Positions 34,229 to 42,271 of a DNA stretch of 64,000 bases are shown piece after piece. Origin of the DNA: Polyangiaceae bacterium (lineage in GTDB: Bacteria > Myxococcota_A > Polyangia > Polyangiales > Polyangiaceae); NCBI GenBank assembly GCA_025936045.1, contig JAICUB010000033.1, positions 1-64,000 of the forward strand, given 5' to 3'. The translations under genes and the position numbers were made by a program. Each line of letters opens with the position of its first letter. Position 1 is the first letter of the stretch. The notes beneath the pieces are model-generated. The model was given only the letters and a program-made list of their open reading frames with translations. It ran no database searches and was not told the DNA's origin.

Positions 34229-34882
34229 ATGGCTGCCGACCCGGTGGTGCTTCGTATCGTCCGTCCATATGCTAGCGCCGAGGAGTACCTCGCGGCCGAG
34301 GCGTGGAGCGTGGACGCGCGCGCGATGCTGCTCATCGGTGAAGCGCCGCTGCCCGCCGATACCGCGATCGTCTTCGAGGTGATGCTCAAGGACGGCTCGC
34401 GGCCCATCAAAGCCGAAGCGCGTGTCTCGGGCGCCGTCGAGGCGAAGGACGGCAGGCCCGCGGGTCTCCGCGTGCGGTTCCGTCGTTACGGTGCGTCCAC
34501 CAAAGCGTTCATAGAGAGAGCGATGGCGTTCGCCGCGGGCGGCAGCCTGGACGCGAGCTCGGGACCAGCCGCGAACGCAGCAGAGGCGTCCGGTCCCGGC
34601 ACGTCGTCACCCGAAGCCTCGGCGCCGATCCACCTCGCTCCCGACGCCCCCCAGCCGATCCAGCTCACGCCCGAGGCACCCGCGCTCGTTCGAGCGTCCC
34701 CCGAGCTCTCGGAACGAACCGCATCGCCGAGCGGGCGTGCGGAGCCCCGGGCCCTGCTCGCCGCGCTGCGAGCGCGCGCTGCAGGCGCGCCGGAGACGCC
34801 CGCGAACCGCGAGTACCTGCTCGAAAAGCTGCGCCAGCGGAACGCGCCGGAAGACGTGACCATGCGCTTCCAGCGCGACTGA
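34229..34882 (+). CDS. PilZ-like domain protein
   Basis: A 217-residue protein whose N-terminal ~110 residues resemble the PilZ-like domain abundant in myxobacteria (RIVRPYASAEEYL, FEVMLKDGSRPIKAEARVSG, PAGLRVRFRRYG). The classical c-di-GMP motif RxxxR...NxSxxG is not seen, so ligand binding is uncertain. A Pro/Ala/Ser linker and a short helical C-terminus (REYLLEKLRQRNAPE) follow. It is convergent with the deaminase gene, 9 bp apart. Confidence 0.6.
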   Translation: MAADPVVLRIVRPYASAEEYLAAEAWSVDARAMLLIGEAPLPADTAIVFEVMLKDGSRPIKAEARVSGAVEAKDGRPAGLRVRFRRYGASTKAFIERAMAFAAGGSLDASSGPAANAAEASGPGTSSPEASAPIHLAPDAPQPIQLTPEAPALVRASPELSERTASPSGRAEPRALLAALRARAAGAPETPANREYLLEKLRQRNAPEDVTMRFQRD

Positions 34883-34891
34883 GCCCGCGCT

Positions 34892-35338
34892 TCAGGGCAC
34901 CTGGTCGATCGGCAGGTGCATGAGCTCGACGCCGAGTGTCTGGCTGAGCTCGAAGATGCGGTCGTCCCGATAAAACTCGCCGAACACGATGCGACGCACG
35001 CCCGCGTTGGCGACGAGCTTGAAGCAGCCGAAGCACGGCGACGCCGTCACGTAGATGTCCGCGCCCTCGAGCCGTACGCCATTTCTCGCCGCCTGCACGA
35101 TCGAGTTCGCCTCCGCGTGCACCGTCCGCACGCAGTGCCCGTCCTCCATCATGTGCCCCGCCTCGTCGCAGTGGGGCAGGCCGCGAATCGAGCCGTTGTA
35201 GCCCGTCGCGAGGATGATCCGATCGCGCACCATCACCGCGCCGACGTGTTTGCGATCGCAGGTAGACCGGGACGCGACCACGCGCCCGATGGCCATGAAG
35301 TACTCGTCCCAGCTCGCCCGTCGTCGTTCTTCGCTCAT
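34892..35338 (-). CDS. dCMP deaminase / ComEB-family cytidine deaminase
   Basis: A zinc-dependent deaminase, probably dCMP to dUMP, in dTTP supply. 148 residues with VGAVMVRDRIILATGYNG, the zinc ligand and catalytic Glu in HAEANSI, and the PCFGCFK zinc site. The N-terminus SWDEYFMAIGRVVASRSTCDR is typical of the dCMP/ComEB group. The ATG at 35338 is used; the ORF continues far upstream only because the GC-rich antisense strand lacks stops. Confidence 0.88.
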   Translation of the reverse strand: MSEERRRASWDEYFMAIGRVVASRSTCDRKHVGAVMVRDRIILATGYNGSIRGLPHCDEAGHMMEDGHCVRTVHAEANSIVQAARNGVRLEGADIYVTASPCFGCFKLVANAGVRRIVFGEFYRDDRIFELSQTLGVELMHLPIDQVP

Positions 35339-35438
35339 GCCCCCACCTACCATCCCGAGACCGCGTTCGAGTACCGAAGCCGCGCGGTCGCGGGCGGAAC
35401 GGCTTGACCCCGACCGGGGAAAGTGGCTTGTTTCGCGG

Positions 35439-35951
35439 ATGTTCCGTTCGTTCTCGCTCGGCCTCGCGCTCGCCTGCGCCACCACCGGCGTCGCGTTCGC
35501 CGCGCCCTCCCCGCGCGACACGGCCAAAGCGCTCATCGCCGAAGTCGCCAAAACGCCGGCGGCCAAGGGCCCGGCGCGAGACGCCCTCGCGGAAGCCGAC
35601 CGCGCGCTCGTGCGGGCCGATCGCGCGCGGCTCGCCGGCGACCAGAAGCACGGCGCGGCGCTCGAAGCGCTCGCTCTCGAGTGGGCGCAGGCGGCGAAGG
35701 AGCTCGAGCGGGCCGCCGCCGCCGAAGAACGCGCCGCCCTGCTGGAGAAGCAGCTCGGTGAAGCGAGCGCGAAGCTCGAGCAGGCGCACACGCTGGTCGA
35801 ACAGACGAACGCGCGCCGCAATCGCGCCGAGGCGCAGCTCCGCGAGGTCGAAGCCGCCAAGGCTCTGCCGAAGCCGACGGAGGCCGAGCCCGCGAAGCCG
35901 CCCAAGGGCGCGAGGAAGCGCCCGGCCGCCGAGAAGGGCGGTTCGGAATGA
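35439..35951 (+). CDS. Secreted coiled-coil protein
   Basis: A 170-residue protein with signal peptide MFRSFSLGLALACATTGVAF(A). The mature part is almost entirely charged helix with heptad-like Ala/Leu/Glu spacing (EERAALLEKQLGEASAKLE), then a Lys/Pro-rich tail. It overlaps the next gene's start (ATGA). It is probably a periplasmic partner of the OmpA-like lipoprotein. No enzymatic motif. Confidence 0.6.
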   Translation: MFRSFSLGLALACATTGVAFAAPSPRDTAKALIAEVAKTPAAKGPARDALAEADRALVRADRARLAGDQKHGAALEALALEWAQAAKELERAAAAEERAALLEKQLGEASAKLEQAHTLVEQTNARRNRAEAQLREVEAAKALPKPTEAEPAKPPKGARKRPAAEKGGSE

Positions 35952-37054
35952 GCCGCATGCGGAGTCTGCTCCTGCCGTTCGTCGCCGCGCTCGCGCTCGC
36001 GTGTGCGTCCACGCCGCGACCGCGCGTCCTCGTCACGCTCGATGCGACGGGGAATAGTCCCGCCGTCCTGCAGGCGAAAAGCGCGGCGCCGCAAGCGTTC
36101 GCGCGTGCCGAAGGCCTGCGGCGCGAGGCCGAACAGGCGCACGACGCGGGTGATCCGGCCGGCGCGCAAATCCTCGGTGAACAAGCGCTCGCCGCGTTTC
36201 AGCGCGCCGTGACGCTCGCCGGCGTCACGCGAGCCGAACAGCGCGCTGCCGCGGCCGAGCTCAGCGTGGCGCGCGTGAACACGGAGCTCGCACGGACCGA
36301 GCAGGTTCAAAAGCAACTCGACGCGGACGCCGTCGCGCTCGAGCTCCGGCTCAAGGTCGCGCGTGAAACGTTGCCGATGCCGGAGAGCGGACGCCCCGCG
36401 TCCCCCGAGCGCGAGCTCGCGCGGCGTGAAGCGGCTCGTGCGCTCACGGCGCAAGCGCGCCTGCTCTGCTCGGCCGCACGCATGCTCGAGCCCAAGCGAG
36501 CGACGCTCGAGCCCGCCTTTCAGAAGCTCGCCGACGTCGAAAAGGCGCTCGCCACGAGCGGCCCTTCGCCGATCGACGACGCCCGCGCCGTGAGGAGCGC
36601 CTGCCTTGCGGAGCTCACGGCCGCACGGCGCCCGCGCACCCAGGCAAACCCTGCCGATCCGGCGAGCGACGGCTTGCTCGCAGAGCTCAGCGACGCGTCG
36701 CTGAAGCCGAGCCGGGACGACCGCGGCGTCGTGGTGACTCTCGAGGCGCCCTTCGATCGCGACGACCAGCTCACCGAGCGCGCTGCGAGCCGCCTCGCCG
36801 ACCTGGGGGGAGTCGCGAAAGCGCATCCGGATTTTCCGGTGCTGCTCGTCGTGCATAGCGCGGCCAAAATTCCCGACGCGCGCGGGACGTCGCGCGCAGA
36901 GCACGCCGCCGCGGCGCTGCGCAACCACGGCGCCCCACGCGTCGAAACGGCGATGGTCGGCGCATCACTGCCCCGCGTGGATCCGAAGACGCCGGGCGCG
37001 GTAGCGCGCAACGACCGACTCGAAGTCGTGTTCGTGGCGCCGAGCGCGAGTTAG
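35948..37054 (+). CDS. Lipoprotein with OmpA-like C-terminal domain
   Basis: A 368-residue predicted lipoprotein (signal MSRMRSLLLPFVAALALAC, lipobox LALAC). The N-terminal two-thirds are helical (similar in style to SlyB/DUF4398-type periplasmic helical domains). The C-terminal ~120 residues have the OmpA-like layout: VVVTLEAPFDRDDQLTERA, LVVHSAAKIPDARG, SRAEHAAAALRNHGA and RNDRLEVVF. OmpA domains bind peptidoglycan. Translationally coupled to the preceding coiled-coil gene. Confidence 0.7.
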   Translation: MSRMRSLLLPFVAALALACASTPRPRVLVTLDATGNSPAVLQAKSAAPQAFARAEGLRREAEQAHDAGDPAGAQILGEQALAAFQRAVTLAGVTRAEQRAAAAELSVARVNTELARTEQVQKQLDADAVALELRLKVARETLPMPESGRPASPERELARREAARALTAQARLLCSAARMLEPKRATLEPAFQKLADVEKALATSGPSPIDDARAVRSACLAELTAARRPRTQANPADPASDGLLAELSDASLKPSRDDRGVVVTLEAPFDRDDQLTERAASRLADLGGVAKAHPDFPVLLVVHSAAKIPDARGTSRAEHAAAALRNHGAPRVETAMVGASLPRVDPKTPGAVARNDRLEVVFVAPSAS

Positions 37055-37087
37055 CTCCCTATTTACGGGCGCGGCGCCGAGCTCCCC

Positions 37088-38605
37088 ATGTCGCTCCCAC
37101 TCTCGACCACCTTTGCCCACGGGCAATCTCGACGTGCCCGCAGCGCGCTCGCCGAATTCCACGCAACTCCTCTCGAGGCGCTGCTCACCGAGCACCGGCG
37201 CGTGGACCCCTTCGACGACGCGCTCGCGCTGTTCCACGACGCGGCCGCGAGCGTGCCCGCGTACGCGGCGTTTCTCGCCGAGCACGACGTCGAATGGACG
37301 CGCGTGACGAGCCGCGCCGAGTTCGAGCGACTGCCGACGCCGACCAAGGAGAGCTACTACCGCCGTCACCCGCTGCCGGCGCTCTGTCGCGGCGGACGCC
37401 TCGAGGACTGCGACTTCGTCGCCGTCTCGTCGGGTTCGACGGGCGAGCCAGCCGTCTGGCCTCGCTTCGTGAGCGACGAGCTCGGGACGGCCGAGCGCTT
37501 CGAGCAAGTCCTCGCCGACGCGTTTCGGCTGCGCGAGCGCCGCACCCTCGGGGTCGTGTGTTTCGCGCTCGGGAGCTGGGTGGGCGGCATGTACACCACG
37601 GCCGCGTGCCGCCACGTCGCGGCGAAGGGCTACCCGCTCACGCTCGTGACGCCCGGCAACAACGTCGTCGAAATCCTGCGCGTCGTGCGCGCGCTCGCGC
37701 CGCATTTCGAGCAAACGGTGCTCTTCGGCTACCCGCCGTTCCTCAAGGACGTCCTCGACGCGGGCCACGCCGACGGGCTCGCCTGGAGCGATCACCACGT
37801 GCGGCTCGTCACGGCGGGGGAAGTCTTCAGCGAGACGTGGCGCGACCTCGTCGTCGCGCGCGCCGGCTCGTCGGATCCCGCGCACGCGACCGCTTCCCTT
37901 TACGGCACGGCCGACGGCGGCGTGCTCGCGAACGAAACGCCGCTTTCGATCACGATCCGGCGCCTGCTCGCCGAAAACCCGAACGCCGCGCACGAGCTCT
38001 TCGGCGAGCCGCGCCTGCCGACGCTCTGCCAATATAACCCGCTCCACCGCTACTTCGAAGTCGACGGACGCGACCTCATCTTCAGCGGGGACGGCGGCGC
38101 GCCGCTCGTCCGCTATCGCATCCTCGATCGCGGCGGAGTCGTGCCGTACCAAGAGATGCTCGCCTTCTGCCGTAACCACGGCCTCGATCCCTTCGCGCGC
38201 CTCGACGGGACGCCCCTGCGCGAGCTTCCCTTCGTGTTCGTATTCGGGCGCACCGGTTTCGCGATTTCGTACTACGGCGCCAACGTCTATCCGGAGAACG
38301 TGGCTCCGGCGCTCGAGGCGCACGCGATCGCGCCGCACGTGACGGGCAAATTCGTACTCGAGCTCAAAGAGCAGAGCGACGGGAACAGCGGGCTCGCCGT
38401 CAACGTCGAGCTTCTCGCGGGTCGTGAGCCGCGAGCCGAGCTCGCACGCGAGGTCGCTGCCGCGATTGCGGCCGAAATCCTGCGACAGAACAGTGAATAT
38501 CGGAGCTACGTGCCGGAGGCGCGTCGGATCCCCGAGGTGCTGCTATTGCCCAACGCCGATCGGACGTATTTCCCCCAAGGCGTGAAGCACCGCTACACGC
38601 GCTGA
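37088..38605 (+). CDS. PaaK/CapK-like adenylate-forming enzyme
   Basis: A 505-residue member of the phenylacetate-CoA ligase-like superfamily. It has the AMP-binding loop VSSGSTGEPAVWPRF, FGYPPFLKDVLDAG, VTAGEVFSETWRDLV, SLYGTADGGVLANETPL and FGRTGFAISYYGANVYPENV. By family it activates a carboxylate with ATP, perhaps to a CoA thioester. The substrate is not deducible; no pathway partners, carrier protein or thioesterase lie next to it. Confidence 0.75.
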   Translation: MSLPLSTTFAHGQSRRARSALAEFHATPLEALLTEHRRVDPFDDALALFHDAAASVPAYAAFLAEHDVEWTRVTSRAEFERLPTPTKESYYRRHPLPALCRGGRLEDCDFVAVSSGSTGEPAVWPRFVSDELGTAERFEQVLADAFRLRERRTLGVVCFALGSWVGGMYTTAACRHVAAKGYPLTLVTPGNNVVEILRVVRALAPHFEQTVLFGYPPFLKDVLDAGHADGLAWSDHHVRLVTAGEVFSETWRDLVVARAGSSDPAHATASLYGTADGGVLANETPLSITIRRLLAENPNAAHELFGEPRLPTLCQYNPLHRYFEVDGRDLIFSGDGGAPLVRYRILDRGGVVPYQEMLAFCRNHGLDPFARLDGTPLRELPFVFVFGRTGFAISYYGANVYPENVAPALEAHAIAPHVTGKFVLELKEQSDGNSGLAVNVELLAGREPRAELAREVAAAIAAEILRQNSEYRSYVPEARRIPEVLLLPNADRTYFPQGVKHRYTR

Positions 38606-38749
38606 AGTTCTCCGCGGCTCACTCCCAAGCTTCGCGCGCGCCACGTGTCAGTTGCGCCCAGTCTGGAAAGGCAAGCCGCCGCGACCCGACCACCGACACC
38701 GGCCGGTGAGTCGGGGCTGGACTAACCGCCGAACCAGGCGAATGCTTGA

Positions 38750-39913
38750 GTGAACCGGGTACGTGCTCGGTCGAGACGATCAGTGCCTCCAGTTCCCCGC
38801 GATTCCCTCTTCGGTGAACGCATCGTTTGGGCTGGTAGACCCGCCGTCATTCGACCCTCCGCGTTTCAGCGTTCGCTCGCGTTCGTGTCGTTCTTCGCGT
38901 CCGCGATCACGCTCTGCTTCGCGCTCGTCGTGGCTCTCGTGCTCAAGGCCGACTTCGGGCCGCTCTTCTTTTTCGCCTTCTGGTGCGCGGCGCTCGGCCT
39001 CGGCGTCTTGCAGGGACCGCGCTTCGTGCTCGCGCGCTCGCGCTACGTCGTCACCGACCAGCACGTCATCGCGATCTACGGTCCGATCCGCCGCACCATC
39101 GAACGCAAAGCCATCAGCTTCGCGCGCATCTATTGGGACGAGAGTCACCCCGACGCGGGTGACGTCGAGCTCGTGCGGGCCGTGCCGACCGGGGCGCTCC
39201 GGCGGCGGCTCATGTTGCGGCTCATGGGCGTGCGCGCGCCGGACCGCGTTTGGGCCATCGTGCGCGGCGCGGAGCGCCTCGCCCCGCGCGGCGCCGCGGA
39301 TCGACCGCTCACGCAGCGGCTCGACGTGGACGAGCGCGTCGTGTGGTCGGCGCAGCCACGGCAAGAGCTGAAACGCTACGTTCCGCGCGGGCAACGCGAA
39401 TGGGCGCTCCTCGCGCTCGCGGCCGCGCTGCTCGCCGGTGGCGCTCGCATGGCGATGGGCGCTTTTCCGGCGCTGCGGCACGTGCGGGAGGGCGGGCTCC
39501 AAGTCGGCTCGTTGACCTTCGCCGTGCTCGCGATCGGCATGGGCTCGACCATCCTCTTGCTCGTCGGCATCGCGTGTTACCTCGTGTACGACGCGATCAT
39601 TCGCAGCGGCTACCTCGCGAACTACACGCGTTACCTCGTCACGAACAAGCGGGTCCTCATCCAGCGCCGCTCCGAAGAGCTGCACCTCGATCGCCAGAAG
39701 ATCTTCGACGTGATCGAAGCGCCCAAGGGCGACGGCCTGCACGACGTGTTCCTGGTGCTCGACGGGCCGCGAGCCCGCGCGGTCGCCGCGAGCGGCGCCT
39801 TCGGCGAGATCTCCCGCGGCCCACACTTGCGCCCAGTATTCGAAGCGGTGGAGGACGCCGAGGGCGTGAGTCGCATCCTACGCACGCGCCCCGACTTGCC
39901 GCACGCAGCCTGA
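38750..39913 (+). CDS. Membrane protein with duplicated TM/PH-like modules
   Basis: A 387-residue protein built of two similar halves. Each starts with an ERIVWAGRP/ERVVWSAQP motif, then two transmembrane helices, then a bacterial PH-like beta domain (RYVVTDQHVIAIYGPIRRTI and RYLVTNKRVLIQRRSEELHL). This matches membrane proteins with bPH-type domains of unknown role. The GTG at 38750 is the longest start; a GTG at 38783 is also reasonable. The 144 bp upstream hold no gene. Confidence 0.6.
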   Translation: MNRVRARSRRSVPPVPRDSLFGERIVWAGRPAVIRPSAFQRSLAFVSFFASAITLCFALVVALVLKADFGPLFFFAFWCAALGLGVLQGPRFVLARSRYVVTDQHVIAIYGPIRRTIERKAISFARIYWDESHPDAGDVELVRAVPTGALRRRLMLRLMGVRAPDRVWAIVRGAERLAPRGAADRPLTQRLDVDERVVWSAQPRQELKRYVPRGQREWALLALAAALLAGGARMAMGAFPALRHVREGGLQVGSLTFAVLAIGMGSTILLLVGIACYLVYDAIIRSGYLANYTRYLVTNKRVLIQRRSEELHLDRQKIFDVIEAPKGDGLHDVFLVLDGPRARAVAASGAFGEISRGPHLRPVFEAVEDAEGVSRILRTRPDLPHAA

Positions 39914-39927
39914 GCGGGCCTCGGTCG

Positions 39928-40905
39928 TCAGTTTTTTCGGTGCCGGTGGCGGTCCGGCAGCTTCCGAAGCTCGCCCGCACAGAACTCGCGGTGGCGCCGC
40001 GCGTGCTCGAGCCAGGGCTCGGCGGGTTCGGCCGCGAGCAGGTAGGCGTCCCACTCCTCGACGGCGGCCTCGTAATCGCTGCGGCGCGTTTGCGGCTCCT
40101 CGTCATGACGAGCGCGCGACATGGCGACGAGCGCCGTCAGGTAGAACCGCTCGTAACGCGGGAAGAAATCGAGGCCGGGCAAATCGAGCGGCTCGTCCGT
40201 CGCGTAGTGTGCGAGCGGCAGCCGCACGAGCAGCCCGGTGTCGAACGCCGCGTGCGCCGCGGGGACGTCGCCGAGCCGTTCGAGCGTCACCCCGAGCCCG
40301 AAGAACGCGAGCGCCTGCGTGACCGGATCGCCGCCGAACGCCGCCGCGGCTCGGTAGTCGTGCTCGGCGCGGCGCAAATCGCCGAGGCGAGCCTCGCTCG
40401 CCGCTCGCAACGAGAGCGCGCGGGCACGCGTCCCAGGCTCGAGCGCGAGCTCGAGCGCGGCGGCTTCGGCGTCGCGCGCGCCCGCGTAGTCAGCGCGCGT
40501 CGCTCGCGCGATACCGAGCTCGAGCCAGGCGCCGGTCGCGAGGGAGCCGGAAGGCAGGCTCGACAAGGCGTGCGTGAGCAGCATTTCCGCTTCGGCGTCC
40601 CTGCCGACGCCGGCCTCGATCAGGATCGCTCCCATGTCGCAGGCGAGACGAAGACTTTTCGGCTGCCGCACGCGCGTGACATCGATCGCCGCGACGCCCG
40701 CGCGCGCGAAGTGCTGGAAGTACTCGGGGTCGTGACCGGCGCGCTGCTGCAGTTCGAGCTCGTTCTCGAGCTCCACCAAGAGCCCGTACTCGACCGCCGC
40801 CGTCGGGTCGCGCGCCCGTTCCCAGAAGGTCGGCCGCGCCGCGCTCGCCGTCGCCGTGAACAGGCCGAGCCCGACGAGCCCCGCCGCGGCGCCGAGCCCG
40901 CGCAT
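39928..40905 (-). CDS. Secreted TPR-repeat protein
   Basis: A 325-residue protein with signal peptide MRGLGAAAGLVGLGLFTATA(SA) and a helical TPR-like body (AEMLLTHALSSLPSGSLATG, ARATRADYAGARDAEAAAL, FFGLGVTLERLGDVPAAHAA). It ends in a basic His-rich tail. Its ATG overlaps the stop of the upstream TPR gene (TGATG), so the two are coupled and probably work together. Convergent with the PH-like membrane protein gene. Confidence 0.65.
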   Translation of the reverse strand: MRGLGAAAGLVGLGLFTATASAARPTFWERARDPTAAVEYGLLVELENELELQQRAGHDPEYFQHFARAGVAAIDVTRVRQPKSLRLACDMGAILIEAGVGRDAEAEMLLTHALSSLPSGSLATGAWLELGIARATRADYAGARDAEAAALELALEPGTRARALSLRAASEARLGDLRRAEHDYRAAAAFGGDPVTQALAFFGLGVTLERLGDVPAAHAAFDTGLLVRLPLAHYATDEPLDLPGLDFFPRYERFYLTALVAMSRARHDEEPQTRRSDYEAAVEEWDAYLLAAEPAEPWLEHARRHREFCAGELRKLPDRHRHRKN

Positions 40906-41879
40906 CAGCGACCTCCGCCGCCCTTGGCGAGGGCTTTGCGCGCGTGCTCGGCCCACGGACCACGTCCGGCCTCGCTCGCCAAAAAAGCGCGCCAATGAGC
41001 GCGCCGGAGCGCCTCGTCCCGGCCGACGGCCAGGATCGCGATCGCGGCGTGGAGCTCGCCGTCGAGCAGCATGATGCGAGCCCGCCCGACGTGAGTGGGT
41101 GACGGCGTAAGCTCGCCGGTCGGGCTCAGAGCCGCCTCCGCCACGCGCGCGCGCTCTGCCGGCGTGAGCTCGCTCTCGAGCTCCCACGGCCCTTCGGCCT
41201 CGCGCGCCGCGGCGCGCGCCTGCTCGCTCCGTCCCGCTCGGGCGAGCGCGAGCGCCGTGAGCGCGAAGACGATGTCGCGATCGCCCGCGAGCGGAATCGC
41301 GCGCGCCGTTTCCAGGTAGCCGAGCGCCGTGTCGATCCCGTTCGGCCCGCGCGCGAGCGCGAGACTCGCGGCTTCGATCACGGCGACGCGCTCGGCTTGA
41401 AGCGAACCGAGCAGCCCGGCGCGGGGCACGAGCAGACGATAGGCGCGCTCGGCCGCGTCGAGCGCCCCCGCGGCGAGCGCCGTCCGCGCGACGTCGAAAA
41501 GCGCGGGAGCGTCGTCGAGCGGCGGCGCCGTTTCGGCCATGAACGGCGCGACGAGCGTCCAGGCTTCGGCCACGTGCCCCAAGCGAAAGAGCGCACGGCC
41601 CTCGACCAGCGTCGCCGCCTTCGCCGTTGCGGCGGTGACACCGGCGGACTTCGCGAGCTCGAGCGCGGCGGCGGGCTCGCTCGCGAGGCGCGTTTGGGCG
41701 CGCGCGAGCAGCCGGCAAGCGATGACGATTTCGGGCGGCCGCGCGCGCGACCAGAGCGTCGGCTCGTTCTCACCGGAGTGGGGCCGGCAGGCGGCCGGCC
41801 GCGCGCTGCTCGCCGCCGCGGCGACGAGCTCGGCAGGAGGAGCGAGCTCGAAGAGCAGCGCCGGAAGCCAGACGGGCAT
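40905..41879 (-). CDS. TPR-like repeat protein
   Basis: A 324-residue Ala-rich helical protein with repeated TPR-like pairs (VEGRALFRLGHVAEAWTLVA, ALAAGALDAAERAYRLLVPR, ALALARAGRSEQARAAAREA). The ATG at 41879 starts MPVWLPALLFELAPP, possibly a weak signal sequence. A longer reading frame would enter the dispersed repeat element (copy 2), whose boundary lies 20 bp upstream, so I reject that extension. Coupled to the downstream TPR gene. Function unknown. Confidence 0.6.
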   Translation of the reverse strand: MPVWLPALLFELAPPAELVAAAASSARPAACRPHSGENEPTLWSRARPPEIVIACRLLARAQTRLASEPAAALELAKSAGVTAATAKAATLVEGRALFRLGHVAEAWTLVAPFMAETAPPLDDAPALFDVARTALAAGALDAAERAYRLLVPRAGLLGSLQAERVAVIEAASLALARGPNGIDTALGYLETARAIPLAGDRDIVFALTALALARAGRSEQARAAAREAEGPWELESELTPAERARVAEAALSPTGELTPSPTHVGRARIMLLDGELHAAIAILAVGRDEALRRAHWRAFLASEAGRGPWAEHARKALAKGGGGR

Positions 41880-41898
41880 CGCGTCCGCGAGTCTACAA

Positions 41899-42032
41899 CC
41901 GGGGACCACTTGCATCGATCGTGAATTTTGGAGCCCCACTCGGGTGAGGCCCGCAAAATTCACTAGCTTTTGGCGTGGTCTGTCCCGTCGGTGCTTTCTT
42001 GGTTCGATACACCCAAGCAAGCTTGGGTGTAA
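41899..42032 (+). repeat. Dispersed two-hairpin intergenic element, copy 2
   Basis: A ~134-bp near-copy of 12764-12899 in the same orientation. Stem 1 is GTGAATTTTG (41921-41930) with CAAAATTCAC (41954-41963), and the middle block is GGCGTGGTCTGTCCCGTCGG. Stem 2 is TACACCCAAGC (42008-42018) with GCTTGGGTGTA (42021-42031). In stem 2 the arm and loop differ from copy 1 but pairing is kept, suggesting compensatory change or selection for structure. It lies 20 bp upstream of a minus-strand gene start. Confidence 0.8.
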
Positions 42033-42156
42033 TGCGGATTCGGGACCACCACACGGCCCGGCCCCTCGCATGCTGCCAGCGCCTGAACGCCGCTCTTCAC
42101 GTCGCTGCCGTTTGCGTTTGCCGCCGCCGAGCCCGCTCCCGAGCTCGTCATCGTTC

Positions 42157-42168
42157 TATGTATACATA
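42157..42168. promoter_or_regulatory. AT-rich perfect palindrome TATGTATACATA
   Basis: A 12-bp perfect palindrome inside the only strongly AT-rich island of this intergenic region, in an otherwise very GC-rich sequence. On the minus strand it contains TATACA/TATGTA, usable as a -10 box for the TPR genes, and could also be an operator. No matching -35 box is obvious. Confidence 0.35.
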
Positions 42169-42271
42169 ATTCACTGTTGCGCCGCCGGCCCCCGCGCGGC
42201 GGCCGCAACCACGGCGCTATGACGCCGGGCGCCGCACGTGGGAGCGCGGCGGGGCGCCGGTCCCGAAAAAA

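Larger units (their letters stand above)
41880..42271. other. 392-bp intergenic region between purA and the TPR genes
   Basis: No convincing gene. It holds repeat copy 2 (41899-42032), a 15-base string at 42071-42085 also found at 49944-49958, an AT-rich block around the palindrome at 42157-42168, and a GC-rich hairpin-prone stretch (42180-42260) next to the purA stop that might terminate it. A 62-codon minus-strand frame beginning just after the palindrome runs into the repeat and is probably chance. Confidence 0.6.

Noticed and set aside
35339..36928. Long upstream extension of the dCMP deaminase frame
   Set aside because: Antisense to the coiled-coil and OmpA-like genes; the family N-terminus fits the ATG at 35338.
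41880..42071. Shared peptide similarity between minus-strand frames at 12.8 and 42.0 kb (HRRDRPRQKLVNFAGL)
   Set aside because: It comes from translating the dispersed non-coding element; the frames shift, start poorly and break at the hairpins.
41963..42208. Possible small minus-strand gene just after the AT-rich palindrome
   Set aside because: No ribosome site, no recognisable domain, and its end lies inside the repeat element.
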